Shown: piece after piece, positions 34,351-43,057 of the stretch | Position numbering within the stretch: the first letter of the stretch is position 1 | Layout: each line of letters opens with the position of its first letter | DNA from: Arthrobacter castelli DSM 16402 | GTDB lineage: Bacteria; Actinomycetota; Actinomycetes; Actinomycetales; Micrococcaceae | Direction of reading: 5' to 3' | Assembly: GCF_000430705.1 (NCBI RefSeq) | Contig: NZ_AUMN01000001.1 | Location: 62,001-126,000 of the forward strand | DNA length: 64,000 nucleotides | Notes under the pieces: generated by a model | Told to the model about the DNA's origin: nothing | What the model saw: only the letters and a program-made list of their open reading frames with translations | The model's database searches: none | Made by a program: the position numbers and the translations under genes

Positions 34351-35631
34351 TCATGGTGCCGACCGGTGTCGGATCCAGCGCTTCAACTGCACCGGTTCGC
34401 CCCGCTGGTCACCGGCATGAGTCGACTCATGCACGAAGCCCGCGCCCTGGGCGACACGTTCACTCGGAATGTTCCCGACGATCGTTTCCAAGGCAACGCG
34501 TTGGCAGCCATGATCGAGCATCCAATCGGACAGCAGTCGCGCAGCGCCCGTGGCCAGACCTCGGCCGCGGCCTTCGCGAAGCAGCACGTAGAACACTTCA
34601 GGCTCGTCGCCGCCGGCCAATCCCATGCCCGCCGTTCCCAGCGTCACGCCGTCGTGCATCACGGCGTATCTGGCAGCGATCCGCTGCTCATGCCGGTGCT
34701 TAGTCCGCTCGACCCGGTGCCGGGCTGTTTCCTCGTCCATGTCCACCGGGTAATACGTCCATTGCGGCACATCGGACACCCTGCTGAGGGCATATTCGAG
34801 TTCCCAGTCGCTGGCCGCGAGCGCGCGGAGCGTCACGCCTGGACCAGTCAACTGTTGCGGAAACTCGACATCGAACGACATGTCCCTATGATGCCATTCC
34901 GGCAACGTCAGGAGACGGTTCTTTACTTTGTCGAGCTCTGCTGAGGTGAGCCCGGCATCCAACAGGTAATGTTCGACGTCGAACCCCTCCACCAGCTCCC
35001 GCAAAGCGGCGGTCCGGTGGTCCAGCACAACCCTCAGCTCCGCTTCCGTGCGCGGTGTTTCCCGGGCTTGAGGCGCCGACAACGTCTTGAAGTACTCGTT
35101 GACCGCCCGGCAGCTAAGCTCGTAGTCGGCGGCGATGTCAGCATGCTCGACGCCGGCCAGCAATAGCAGCATCGTAGTGATCAATCCGGTCCGGTCGCGC
35201 CCGCCCGCGCAGTGCACCACGATACCCCCATCGACGGCGGCGGACAGTGCCCGGAAGACCGCCGCGAACTTCTCCGGCCAGCGGCGCAGGTTTTCCCGGT
35301 AGTACTCGGGCGAATCCAGGTATGGGCCGCAGATCTCCATAAATTCCGGATCGGATTGGTCCTCGGTCGGGCAGCTCACCACGGTCACCGTGGGCAACGC
35401 GCCAACATCGATCCGCGGATCCCCATCCCGGCGTGCCCTCTCCTCTTCATTGCGCAAGTCGACGATGGTACGCACACCGGCGTCGTACATCTGCTGCCAG
35501 CCGCCGTCAGTCAGGCACTCCAGACGGGCCGTCCGGTAGAAGGCTCCAAACGCCGTCGTACCCGCCGCCGTCCGCAGCCCGCCCAGGTCCCTTGCGTTGT
35601 AGATACCGTCCCAGGTCACGATTCTGTCCAT
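34351..35631 (-). CDS. Tyrosine-protein-phosphatase-like domain fused to a GNAT acetyltransferase
   Basis: A single open frame of 426 residues holding two complete domains. Residues 1-245 are a protein-tyrosine/serine phosphatase of the bacterial MptpB-like type, with RDLGGLRT near the start and the P-loop HCAGGRDRTG (Cys141). Residues 251-426 are a RimJ-like GNAT domain with the acetyl-CoA loop LREGRGRGLATGAARLL. No stop separates them. An in-frame ATG at 34881, with AGGG just upstream, could also start the GNAT part alone. The start at 35631 (begins MDRIVTWDG) is preferred because the divergent exonuclease gene is only 56 nt away. Confidence 0.78.
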   Translation of the reverse strand: MDRIVTWDGIYNARDLGGLRTAAGTTAFGAFYRTARLECLTDGGWQQMYDAGVRTIVDLRNEEERARRDGDPRIDVGALPTVTVVSCPTEDQSDPEFMEICGPYLDSPEYYRENLRRWPEKFAAVFRALSAAVDGGIVVHCAGGRDRTGLITTMLLLLAGVEHADIAADYELSCRAVNEYFKTLSAPQARETPRTEAELRVVLDHRTAALRELVEGFDVEHYLLDAGLTSAELDKVKNRLLTLPEWHHRDMSFDVEFPQQLTGPGVTLRALAASDWELEYALSRVSDVPQWTYYPVDMDEETARHRVERTKHRHEQRIAARYAVMHDGVTLGTAGMGLAGGDEPEVFYVLLREGRGRGLATGAARLLSDWMLDHGCQRVALETIVGNIPSERVAQGAGFVHESTHAGDQRGEPVQLKRWIRHRSAP

Positions 35632-35687
35632 GGCACAGTCAAGCATGCCGGCGCGAAATTGTCGGTCATCCATGCCATCATCAAGAC

Positions 35688-36647
35688 ATGGCCGAACGCT
35701 TAATGCTCCTCGATACTGCGTCCCTGTACTTCCGCGCGTTCTACGGTGTGCCTACCAAGGTCCGGGCACCCGATGGGACTCCGGTCAATGCTGCACGGGG
35801 CCTGCTGGACATCATCGCCAAGCTGGTCGCCGATTTCGAACCGACGCATCTGGTCGCGTGCTGGGATGACGACTGGCGCCCGCGGTGGCGGGTTGACCTG
35901 ATTCCCAGCTACAAAGAGCACCGGGTCAGGGAACTCGTGCCGGGCGGGGTGGATGTCGAAGAGACGCCTGAGGAGCTGGTGGAGCAGATTCCGCTGATCC
36001 GCGAGATGCTGGAGACGCTGGGCATCACGGTCATTGGCGCGACTGAACACGAGGCCGACGACGTTATCGGCACCCTGGCGAGCCAGTCGCAGCTGCCCGT
36101 CGACGTCGTCACCGGCGACCGGGATTTGTTCCAGCTGGTCGACGACGACGCTGGTGTCCGCGTCATCTACACCGCTCGCGGGATGAACAAACTCGAGGTC
36201 CTCACCGACGACGTTGTGCGCTCGAAGTATGGCGTGAGCGCCGGCCAGTACGCGGATTTCGCAGTGCTGCGCGGCGACAACTCCGACGGGCTTCCCGGCG
36301 TCGCCGGAGTCGGCGACAAAACGGCTGCGGGGCTGTTGTCCGAGCACGGCAGCCTGGACAGGATCATCGCCGCTGCCGGCGAACCGTCATCGTCGCTCTC
36401 CAAGACCGGATTATCCAATTCCGTCCGCGCCAGGATTGCGGCGGCCGAAGAATACTTAGCCGTTGCGCCGACAGTCGTCGGCGTGGTGCGGAACCTCGAT
36501 GTAGGTAAGTTCGATGCCCGGCTCAAGCCGCTGCCGCCCAGCCAGCGCGCCGACGTCGACAAACTGGCAGAAAGGCGGGGGCTCGGCGGTTCCATGAAGC
36601 GGGCGCTACTCGCCCTCGGCAACGAGGCTTCAACGCCGCCAAGCTAA
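35688..36647 (+). CDS. 5'-3' exonuclease (PolA N-terminal-like)
   Basis: A 319-residue FEN/PIN-like 5' nuclease without polymerase domains. The N-terminus MLLDTASLYFRAFYGVPTKV, the acidic patches VACWDDDWRP, TEHEADDVIGTLAS and VVTGDRDLFQLV, and the helix-hairpin-helix region LRGDNSDGLPGVAGVGDKTAAGLL are all present. It should remove RNA primers or flaps. It is divergent from the phosphatase-acetyltransferase gene and converges on paaH with a 7-nt gap. Stand-alone versions are common in actinobacteria beside full-length PolA. Confidence 0.9.
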   Translation: MAERLMLLDTASLYFRAFYGVPTKVRAPDGTPVNAARGLLDIIAKLVADFEPTHLVACWDDDWRPRWRVDLIPSYKEHRVRELVPGGVDVEETPEELVEQIPLIREMLETLGITVIGATEHEADDVIGTLASQSQLPVDVVTGDRDLFQLVDDDAGVRVIYTARGMNKLEVLTDDVVRSKYGVSAGQYADFAVLRGDNSDGLPGVAGVGDKTAAGLLSEHGSLDRIIAAAGEPSSSLSKTGLSNSVRARIAAAEEYLAVAPTVVGVVRNLDVGKFDARLKPLPPSQRADVDKLAERRGLGGSMKRALLALGNEASTPPS

Positions 36648-36654
36648 GTAGAGC

Positions 36655-37512
36655 TCAGCTATCCCAGGTGAAGAAGCCCTGTCCCATCTTCCGTCCCAGG
36701 TGTCCGGCGGCCACCTTGTCCCGCAGGATCTGCGGCGGAGCAAACCGGTCCCCGAGGGTTGAGTGCAGGTACTCGGCGATGCCCAGCCGGACGTCGAGAC
36801 CCACAATGTCGGTGGTCTTCAGCGGACCGACCGGGTGCTTGTAGCCCAGCGTCATCGCTGCGTCGATATCCTCCGCCGTGGCCACACCCGACTCCACCAT
36901 CCGCATGGCCTCCAGCGCGATGGCAACTCCCAGCCGGGATGAGGCGAATCCGGGGGCATCATTGACGACGACGGGCGTCTTGTTCAGCGCCTCGACCCAC
37001 CGGCTGGCAGCACCGGCCAGGTCCCGCGACGTCCTCTCCCCGAGCACAACTTCAACAAGCAGCGATGCCGGAACCGGGTTGAAGAAATGCAAGCCGCAGA
37101 AACGCTCAGGCCGGGACAATTCTCCGGCCAACCGGTTCACCGACAACGACGATGTATTAGTGGCCAAGTACGCATCGGAACCGAGCATCTGCTCGACCTT
37201 GGTCAACGCTTCGGTCTTGAGGTCGAAATCCTCGGGAACAGCTTCCACCACGAGGTCCGCGGAGACGAAGGACGCGTAATCGGTACTGACGGACAACCGC
37301 ACCTTCAGATCGTCAAGCGATTCCGCCGTCGTGCCTTTTTCCACGCTCTTGGCCAGCGACCCGTCCAGGCGTTCCCGCGCGGCGGCTGCGGCTGCCTCAT
37401 CTTGTTCAACGACGACGACGGTGGCGCCGGAGGTGCAGAAGGCGTGGGCGATGCCGGCACCCATTCGGCCACCACCGAGGACGCCGACCTTGGCTGGGAG
37501 TGAGTTGATCAT
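36655..37512 (-). CDS. paaH: 3-Hydroxyacyl-CoA dehydrogenase PaaH-like
   Basis: A 285-residue NAD-dependent dehydrogenase. The Rossmann motif is VGVLGGGRMGAGIAHAFC at the N-terminus, the catalytic His lies in GLHFFNPVPASLLVEVV, and NDAPGFASSRLGVAIALEAMRM starts the C-terminal domain. In phenylacetate breakdown it oxidises 3-hydroxyadipyl-CoA. The start overlaps the hydratase stop by 4 nt. It is last in the thiolase-hydratase-dehydrogenase operon that carries an operator-like site upstream. Confidence 0.9.
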   Translation of the reverse strand: MINSLPAKVGVLGGGRMGAGIAHAFCTSGATVVVVEQDEAAAAAARERLDGSLAKSVEKGTTAESLDDLKVRLSVSTDYASFVSADLVVEAVPEDFDLKTEALTKVEQMLGSDAYLATNTSSLSVNRLAGELSRPERFCGLHFFNPVPASLLVEVVLGERTSRDLAGAASRWVEALNKTPVVVNDAPGFASSRLGVAIALEAMRMVESGVATAEDIDAAMTLGYKHPVGPLKTTDIVGLDVRLGIAEYLHSTLGDRFAPPQILRDKVAAGHLGRKMGQGFFTWDS

Positions 37513-38282
37513 TTGTTCTTCTTCCTGTCCAGGAACTTGCCCATCCGGTCGAACTTGGCTTCGGACTCGAAAAGCACGGCTTGGGCCAGCTGGTCGATCA
37601 CCGGGTGCGACTCGGCCGGGGCCGTGAACACAGACTTGGTGATCCGGGTGGCCAGCGGGTCCTGTTTGCCGATCCTGTCCGCCAGGGCGTTCGCGGCGTC
37701 CGCGAGATCACCCGGTTCATGGACTTCGGTCACGAGGTGCAGTGCCAGCGCTTCGTCGGCGGTGAGGACGCGCCCGGCCAGCAGGATTTCCTTGGCCACC
37801 GGCTCGCCCACCAGCTCCTTGAGCCGCCACGACGCTCCGGCGGCGGCCAGAATGCCGAGCCCGGTCTCGGGATTGCCGATCTTCACGGACGGCGTGGCGA
37901 TGCGGAAGTCCGCGGCGTAGGCCAACTCCGCTCCCCCGCCCAGGGCGTAGCCGTCCAGGGCGGCGACAACCGGCATCGGCAGTTTTGAGATGCGGTCAAA
38001 GAGCGTGGAATTGATGCCCGCCAAGGCATCATCCCGCCGTCGTTCCCGCAGTTGGGCGATGTCCGCGCCGGAGGCGAAGACCCCGTTGGCCCCGGAAAGG
38101 ATCAGGGTGCGCGGATTGTCCTCCAGATGAGCACAGACGGCGTGCAGTTCATTGATCATCTGCTGGTCGATGGCGTTGCGCACGTCGGGACGGTTCAACT
38201 GGACATGCATCCGGTCTTCCGTCTCGGTGACCAGCAGGGCGATGAATGCCGAGGTTTCGAGGGCGTTGTCCGGCTGTGGCAC
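37509..38282 (-). CDS. paaF: Enoyl-CoA hydratase PaaF-like
   Basis: A 257-residue crotonase-fold enzyme with LSGANGVFASGADIAQL and LDGYALGGGAELAYAADF forming the oxyanion hole, and the catalytic Glu region IGNPETGLGILAAAGASW. It should hydrate 2,3-dehydroadipyl-CoA. The GTG at 38282 overlaps the thiolase TAG (TAGTG) and has GGAG upstream; the frame is open further but lacks family sequence. The second gene of the thiolase operon, before paaH. Confidence 0.88.
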   Translation of the reverse strand: MPQPDNALETSAFIALLVTETEDRMHVQLNRPDVRNAIDQQMINELHAVCAHLEDNPRTLILSGANGVFASGADIAQLRERRRDDALAGINSTLFDRISKLPMPVVAALDGYALGGGAELAYAADFRIATPSVKIGNPETGLGILAAAGASWRLKELVGEPVAKEILLAGRVLTADEALALHLVTEVHEPGDLADAANALADRIGKQDPLATRITKSVFTAPAESHPVIDQLAQAVLFESEAKFDRMGKFLDRKKNK

Positions 38283-39466
38283 TAGACGCGCTCCACCAGC
38301 ATCGAAACACCCTGTCCGACGCCGACGCACAAGGTGGCCAGCCCGACCTTGGCGTCCTCGCGTTCCATCCTGCCCAGCAGGGTGATCGCGATGCGCGATC
38401 CGGAAGAACCCAGCGGGTGGCCGGTGGCGATGGCGCCGCCGTCGCGGTTGACGATCTCCTCATCCAGTCCCAGTCGGCGCATCACCCCGAGCGACTGGGT
38501 GGCAAAGGCTTCATTGAGTTCGACGGCGCCGAGGTCGTCGACGCTCATCTTGTTCCGCTCCAGCACCTTTTCGGTGGCCGGAACCGGACCCAGCCCCATG
38601 ACCTCCGGGGCCACACCGGCCGAGGCGCCGTCGACAATCCGCCCGCGCGCCTTCAGGCCAAGCTTCTCCACGGCGGCTTCGCTGGCGATGATAATGGCCG
38701 AGGCGCCGTCGTTAAGTGAGCTCGCGTTGCCGGCCGTGACAATCCCTTCGGGTTTGACCACCGAACGGAGCTTGCCCAGCGTCTCCATTGACGTGTCGCG
38801 GCGGGGGCCTTCGTCGACATCGACGGTGCCCTTCTTGGTTTCCACACCGACAATCTCCGGGGCCAACCGGCCGGAATCGATTGCGTCGACAGCACGCTGG
38901 TGGGAACGCAGCGCGAAGGCATCAGCGTCGTCGCGGGTGATGTTGTCGACCTCGGCGACTTCTTCGGCCGTCTCGGGCATGGAGAAGGTGGTCTTGTCCT
39001 GCTTCTTGAACTCCGGGTTGGTGAAACGCCAGCCGATGGATGTGTCAACGATTTCGCCGGGACGGGCGAAGGGCTTCTCCGGCTTGGCCAGCACCCACGG
39101 CGCGCGGCTCATGGATTCAACACCGCCTGCCACGACGACGTCGGCCGCGCCCGCCTTGACCATGTGGGAAGCCATGATGATGGCGGAAAGCCCGGAGGCG
39201 CACAGCCGGTTCACCGTAATACCAGGCACCGCGTCGGGGAACTCAGCCAGCAAGCTTGCCATCCTGGCGACGTTGCGATTGTCTTCACCGGCCTGATTGG
39301 CGTTGCCCATAATGACTTCTTCGACCGTCTCCGGATCGACGCCGGAGCGAGTCACCGCTTCTCTCAGCACCAAGGCGGCCATATCATCGGGCCGGACGCT
39401 GGACAGCGCTCCCCCATATCGACCAACCGGGGTACGAACCCCTCCCACCAGAAATGCCTCAGGCAT
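38282..39466 (-). CDS. paaJ: Acetyl-CoA acyltransferase/3-oxoadipyl-CoA thiolase PaaJ-like
   Basis: A 394-residue thiolase. The nucleophilic Cys is in NRLCASGLSAII, later motifs are VELNEAFATQSL, IATGHPLGSSGSRI and LCVGVGQG. It cleaves 3-oxo-5,6-dehydrosuberyl-CoA and 3-oxoadipyl-CoA to acetyl-CoA and succinyl-CoA at the end of the pathway. GGAGAG precedes the ATG at 39466. It heads the operon with paaF and paaH, 52 nt after the operator-like motif. A general beta-oxidation role is possible too. Confidence 0.9.
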   Translation of the reverse strand: MPEAFLVGGVRTPVGRYGGALSSVRPDDMAALVLREAVTRSGVDPETVEEVIMGNANQAGEDNRNVARMASLLAEFPDAVPGITVNRLCASGLSAIIMASHMVKAGAADVVVAGGVESMSRAPWVLAKPEKPFARPGEIVDTSIGWRFTNPEFKKQDKTTFSMPETAEEVAEVDNITRDDADAFALRSHQRAVDAIDSGRLAPEIVGVETKKGTVDVDEGPRRDTSMETLGKLRSVVKPEGIVTAGNASSLNDGASAIIIASEAAVEKLGLKARGRIVDGASAGVAPEVMGLGPVPATEKVLERNKMSVDDLGAVELNEAFATQSLGVMRRLGLDEEIVNRDGGAIATGHPLGSSGSRIAITLLGRMEREDAKVGLATLCVGVGQGVSMLVERV

Positions 39467-39517
39467 GCGCTCTCCGTATCCGTGCGGGCGGGACGCGGGG
39501 CACCGCGGCCTGCCATT

Positions 39518-39535
39518 ACTGACCGTTCGTTCTAT
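39518..39535. promoter_or_regulatory. PaaR operator-like site before the thiolase operon
   Basis: ACTGACCGTTCGTTCTAT. The first 15 bases are identical to the paaA site; the right end has drifted. It lies 52 nt upstream of the thiolase start, the same distance as at paaA. Confidence 0.7.
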
Positions 39536-39609
39536 AAAGAATCGCACGCAGGGACGGTCCGGTCAACTGAACGTGCTCGCGTTGCTGGACTAAAAGATAC
39601 GCTGGACCG

Positions 39610-39828
39610 GTGAGCACATCCAACGACCCTCAGTCGCCGCAGGGAAGCAGAGGCCGCCTCTGGCGCTATTGGCCGCTGGTCGCGGCGGGTTTCGTCACCG
39701 GCGTGCTGTTCGGCATGGTTCAGCAACCGGACAAGACTTTTGTCGACTGGCTCTTCCTCGCCGTGGGAATCGTTGCTGCCATCCTGCTCTGGACGACGGG
39801 AATCCGCCGCTACAGCCGGCGGGACTGA
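39610..39828 (+). CDS. Small hypothetical membrane protein
   Basis: A 72-residue protein with two hydrophobic segments (about residues 21-37 and 46-63) joined by the short loop QQPDKTFVDW, and Arg-rich ends, so both termini are likely in the cytosol. It starts with GTG at 39610. It is divergent from the thiolase operon. I do not recognise it, and its small size leaves some doubt, though composition and helices look real. Confidence 0.55.
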   Translation: MSTSNDPQSPQGSRGRLWRYWPLVAAGFVTGVLFGMVQQPDKTFVDWLFLAVGIVAAILLWTTGIRRYSRRD

Positions 39829-40088
39829 CTGCACCTTAAGGATTGGATAAGGACTTCCAACCTGCGTGCCGCGGGACCACAGCGCTGGCTATCCACAGGT
39901 TTAGCTGCGGCCATGGACAATGCCGCTGAAACTGGAATCGTTGTGATTGGGGACTGTCCGGCCACTCAGTATGTGCGGCGGAAGCGCCAGCCCTTCGACG
40001 CCCGGAACCGCACATTCGTTATCATTCCGTTACCTACAGTCGCGCATCTGTTCCTATTTTGTCAGTGCCCGGTTCTAGTGTTGGTGGT

Positions 40089-40457
40089 ATGGAACACAGG
40101 CCAGTTGCAGCAGTGGTTTCGACGCCGGGGTCCCCCGCGGCTGGCGGCGGCGTGCCTGCGGGGTCTGAGGCTGATTTGGTCGTTGAGGTCACGGCCGCGT
40201 TGCGGGACTTCTCTCGCCGGGCGGTGTCGGGGCAGTCGCCGGTGGTCACGGCGGAGGCTGCGGCGCGGTTCGCGTCCTCGGTTGAGGAGCTCTCGCGGAC
40301 GGTGGAGCATTTGCAGGTGGTGGCCGTGGGCCGGTTGGAGCAGGTCCGCGATGAGGCCGAAGCATCGGGTACGGCTGATTGTTGGGTGACGCCGGAGGGG
40401 AAGCGGCAGGGCGAGTACCGCAATACTGCCGATGCCGTCCTGCATCAAGGGCTCTGA
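40089..40457 (+). pseudogene. Truncated DUF222/HNH protein gene
   Basis: The first 345 nt (40089-40433) match the intact DUF222 gene at 59558-59932 almost base for base, apart from a shorter Gly/Pro/Ala stretch near the start. Homology breaks abruptly after GAGTACCGCAATACTGCCGAT, and the frame then ends within 8 codons (tail AVLHQGL). The rest of the DUF222 domain and the HNH nuclease domain are missing. It is therefore a remnant formed by deletion or by insertion of the accessory genes that follow. Homology also covers the 18 nt before the ATG. Confidence 0.85.
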
Positions 40458-40572
40458 GGCGTATCCGGAGTCCAGCGATGTGAACCGCCCAAAGCGCGCC
40501 CGTTGGGGGATCCGTTACCGGTTCGCTCGCGGATTCGGGTGAAAGTGTTACTGGATCGGCTAGAGTCGCTGG

Positions 40573-41115
40573 GTGGCTGTAGATACTCGGACGTTGACTG
40601 GCGGCATTCAGATCAGGGGGCTTCGACGGTCCGACGGTAGTCGGCTACGAGTTGCCTATCAGGTGAATCGGGACTTTCTCGCTCCTTGGGAGCCTGTACG
40701 ACCCGACGAGTTCTTCACGGACGAGGGCCAGATGGCAAGCGTCGATGCAAAACTGAACCAGTATGAGGCTGGTCGCCTGGTCCCATGGGTCCTTCTGCAA
40801 GGGGAGCGCATCGTTGGAACGATCACGCTCAATGATATTGTCCGTGGCCCCTTCCTCAACGGCCATGTCGCCTACTGGGTGGATAAGGAATTCAACGGCC
40901 ACGGGGTCTGCTCGGCAGCGTTAGCGTTCGTCGTCGAAACTGCGAGAAATGAGCTCGGTTTACATCGGGTCCAGGCAGCGACTCTCTGCGGTAACGTTGC
41001 ATCCCAGAAGGTCCTCAAGCACACCGGATTCGACGAAATAGGGCTGGCTCCTTCGTATCTGAAAATTGCTGGTCAGTGGCAAGACCACATGCTTTACCAA
41101 CGCGTTCTGTACTGA
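40573..41115 (+). CDS. GNAT N-acetyltransferase, RimJ/RimL-like
   Basis: A 180-residue acetyltransferase. The acetyl-CoA-binding region is HVAYWVDKEFNGHGVCSAALAFVVE, followed by LHRVQAATLCGNVASQKVLKHTGF and a C-terminal strand WQDHMLYQRVLY, all usual in RimJ-type N-terminal alanine acetyltransferases. It starts with GTG at 40573; no strong ribosome site is seen. It is the first full gene after the truncated DUF222 fragment, in a stretch whose base use looks less GC-rich than its surroundings. Target unknown. Confidence 0.82.
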   Translation: MAVDTRTLTGGIQIRGLRRSDGSRLRVAYQVNRDFLAPWEPVRPDEFFTDEGQMASVDAKLNQYEAGRLVPWVLLQGERIVGTITLNDIVRGPFLNGHVAYWVDKEFNGHGVCSAALAFVVETARNELGLHRVQAATLCGNVASQKVLKHTGFDEIGLAPSYLKIAGQWQDHMLYQRVLY

Positions 41116-41240
41116 CAGCCACTCCAGCTGTACCCTTGTCAGGGTTCGTTTGTTTGCACCAGTTGGAATCTTCGGCGCCGGACGCTCAGGAATGGTTTGG
41201 TTGTTCTGTTCGTGTACGAGCTCGGTGGCATAATGATCTT

Positions 41241-41633
41241 GTGACGGGCGAGGCCAAGTTTGTGAGATACCAAGCATCATCCGCCAACCATCGAGGTACG
41301 TTTCCCGGCATTTTCGGGCTGGCCAACGGACTGGCTCACGATGGAAGATTATCTGAGGCTGACTTCACCTGGTGGCGGAACGCCAACGACTGGTGCAACA
41401 CCGCTTACCCCGATCCTTCTACGAGCGATCCCAGTATCTATGATCGGACCGTTAACCCAACTGCACAGGCATGGTTTAAAGTCGCCACCCCAGCTCCTCA
41501 CCTTCTTGCGAAGGTCGATGGGTACCTTTCCCTGCTCCATCGGTATGGCGTGGAATGCGAACGGGTCGCCTCAGATGATCCGGGGACGATCCTCTATGAG
41601 GACGAATTCCAAATAGTAGTTGTTCCTCACTAA
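41241..41633 (+). CDS. Hypothetical protein with conserved FPGIFGLANGL / NDWCN motifs
   Basis: A 130-residue soluble protein. Landmarks are KFVRYQASSANHRGTFPGIF near the N-terminus, WWRNANDWCNTAYPDP and a C-terminal YEDEFQIVVVPH. I recall similar uncharacterised small proteins in actinobacteria but cannot name a family. The frame is open further upstream over the end of the acetyltransferase gene; GTG at 41241 is chosen because the conserved-looking part starts there. No clear ribosome site. Confidence 0.6.
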   Translation: MTGEAKFVRYQASSANHRGTFPGIFGLANGLAHDGRLSEADFTWWRNANDWCNTAYPDPSTSDPSIYDRTVNPTAQAWFKVATPAPHLLAKVDGYLSLLHRYGVECERVASDDPGTILYEDEFQIVVVPH

Positions 41634-41683
41634 CCGATCCTCACCGGGCACCGTCAGCCTGCTTGGCGTGCCACAATGCTGAC

Positions 41684-42211
41684 ATGACGAACTCGGCTGG
41701 GCCTCTCGGATGCGGAGGTGACGCTTGGGCATCACACCTGGAATTTTCGAGGATGACTCGCGCAGCGAGTCATGAGATTGCGGACAATTGGAAATACCCG
41801 GTCCCTTTTGACTTTTACGACGCGACCGCGGACCCAGAAGACTATGAAGAATTTGTCACTTGTGACCTGTGGCCTGAAGTCTTTCAGCAGGTACGTTTTC
41901 GCGGCGCTCTGATAGGTTTCTTCGCCGCCCAACCCGTTCGTGACGGGGCCGCTTACGAAATCAACCTTGGATTACGCCCCGACCTCACAGGAAAGGGCGC
42001 AGGTCCATCCTTCCTGAACGCCGTGCTTACGTGGCTTGGCGCCCACGGTTACCCGCTAAGGACGGTGCTCAGCGTAGCTGCCTTCAACACTCGGGCCATC
42101 AAGGCTTACCAAGCCGCCGGCTTCACCATAGTGCGTGAATTTCCTCAGGAGACCAATGGCGGTGTTCACGACTTTATCGAAATGGAACGCGGCCTTCCTG
42201 ACCTGGGATGA
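41684..42211 (+). CDS. GNAT family N-acetyltransferase
   Basis: A 175-residue acetyltransferase. The first strand and helix LEFSRMTRAASHEIADNWKY, the acetyl-CoA loop LGLRPDLTGKGAG and the C-terminal AAFNTRAIKAYQAAGF fit GNAT enzymes. The start is not certain: ATG 41684 keeps the first strand, while ATG 41753 would cut it. The stop overlaps the methyltransferase start by 4 nt, so the two are translationally coupled. Substrate unknown; similar proteins act on amines or ribosomal protein N-termini. Confidence 0.78.
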   Translation: MTNSAGPLGCGGDAWASHLEFSRMTRAASHEIADNWKYPVPFDFYDATADPEDYEEFVTCDLWPEVFQQVRFRGALIGFFAAQPVRDGAAYEINLGLRPDLTGKGAGPSFLNAVLTWLGAHGYPLRTVLSVAAFNTRAIKAYQAAGFTIVREFPQETNGGVHDFIEMERGLPDLG

Positions 42212-43038
42212 GTCGCCGCACTAATCGAGCCACCCGGGACTTGGCGGACTCCGTAGAGTCTTCGCGAAAGGACGCTAATTGGCGCGAGGCCTCCATGTAC
42301 TCTGGCTCGATGGCTGACTCTCATTCCTCCGATTTGTACGATGCCGTCAACACCTGGGGCGTTGATGACGAGTTCTTCCTGAAATTCGCTACATCGGCCA
42401 CTGCTGCCAGGGTGCTCGACCTAGGCTGCGGTACAGGACGCGTGACTCTTGCGGTCGCGCTGGCAGGATGCATGGTCACAGGTGTTGACCCTGATGGGCC
42501 AAGATTAGAAGCGGCTCGGGCAAAGCCGAAGGCCGGACGTGTGGAATGGATCGTGGGTGACTCGACAGTGATTCCAGCAGACTATGAGTTCGATGCTGCG
42601 ATTATGAGCGCGAACGTCGCGCAGGAAATTCTCGACGACGCAGAGTTAGCCCGGTCGTCCGCCGATATCGCCGGCCAGCTTGTCCCGGGCGGCCGACTTG
42701 CCTTCGACAGCCGTGACCCAATGGCACGAGGGTGGGAAGCATGGACAAAAGAGCGCAGCCACAAGATCGTCAAACTTCCCGAAGGGCAAAGCCAGCACTG
42801 GTACCAGACCACCCATGTTGACGAGGCGAACGGCCCGGTTGAATTCTGCGCGCACGAAGTCGGAGTTGATGGCACTGAGAATATCGGATGTGACACCCTC
42901 CGCTTCCGTTCAGAAGAGCAACTGCGCACCATGCTGAGCGAAGCCGGATTAGTCGTAGATGACGTATTCGGAGGCTTTGCTGGCGAGCCAGTCGGACAAG
43001 GCATCGGCAGTCTGGTCATTACCGCACACAAACCTTAA
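42208..43038 (+). CDS. Class I SAM-dependent methyltransferase
   Basis: A methyltransferase of up to 276 residues. Motif I is ARVLDLGCGTGRVTLAVALA (about residues 66-85), motif II/III MVTGVDPDGPRLEAAR, and IAGQLVPGGRLAFDSRDP is the post-motif strand. The ATG at 42208 overlaps the previous stop; its first 34 residues are unlike the family, and ATG 42310 (begins MADSHSSDLYDAV) is a credible alternative. It is the last of four accessory genes. A small-molecule substrate is likely but cannot be named. Confidence 0.8.
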   Translation: MSRRTNRATRDLADSVESSRKDANWREASMYSGSMADSHSSDLYDAVNTWGVDDEFFLKFATSATAARVLDLGCGTGRVTLAVALAGCMVTGVDPDGPRLEAARAKPKAGRVEWIVGDSTVIPADYEFDAAIMSANVAQEILDDAELARSSADIAGQLVPGGRLAFDSRDPMARGWEAWTKERSHKIVKLPEGQSQHWYQTTHVDEANGPVEFCAHEVGVDGTENIGCDTLRFRSEEQLRTMLSEAGLVVDDVFGGFAGEPVGQGIGSLVITAHKP

Positions 43039-43057
43039 CGACGACCTGAGTCGTCGT
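43038..43057 (+). terminator. Hairpin after the methyltransferase gene
   Basis: ACGACGAC (43038-43045) pairs perfectly with GTCGTCGT (43050-43057) around the loop CTGA, starting in the last base of the stop codon. No T-run follows, so it is a weak terminator candidate. Confidence 0.45.
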
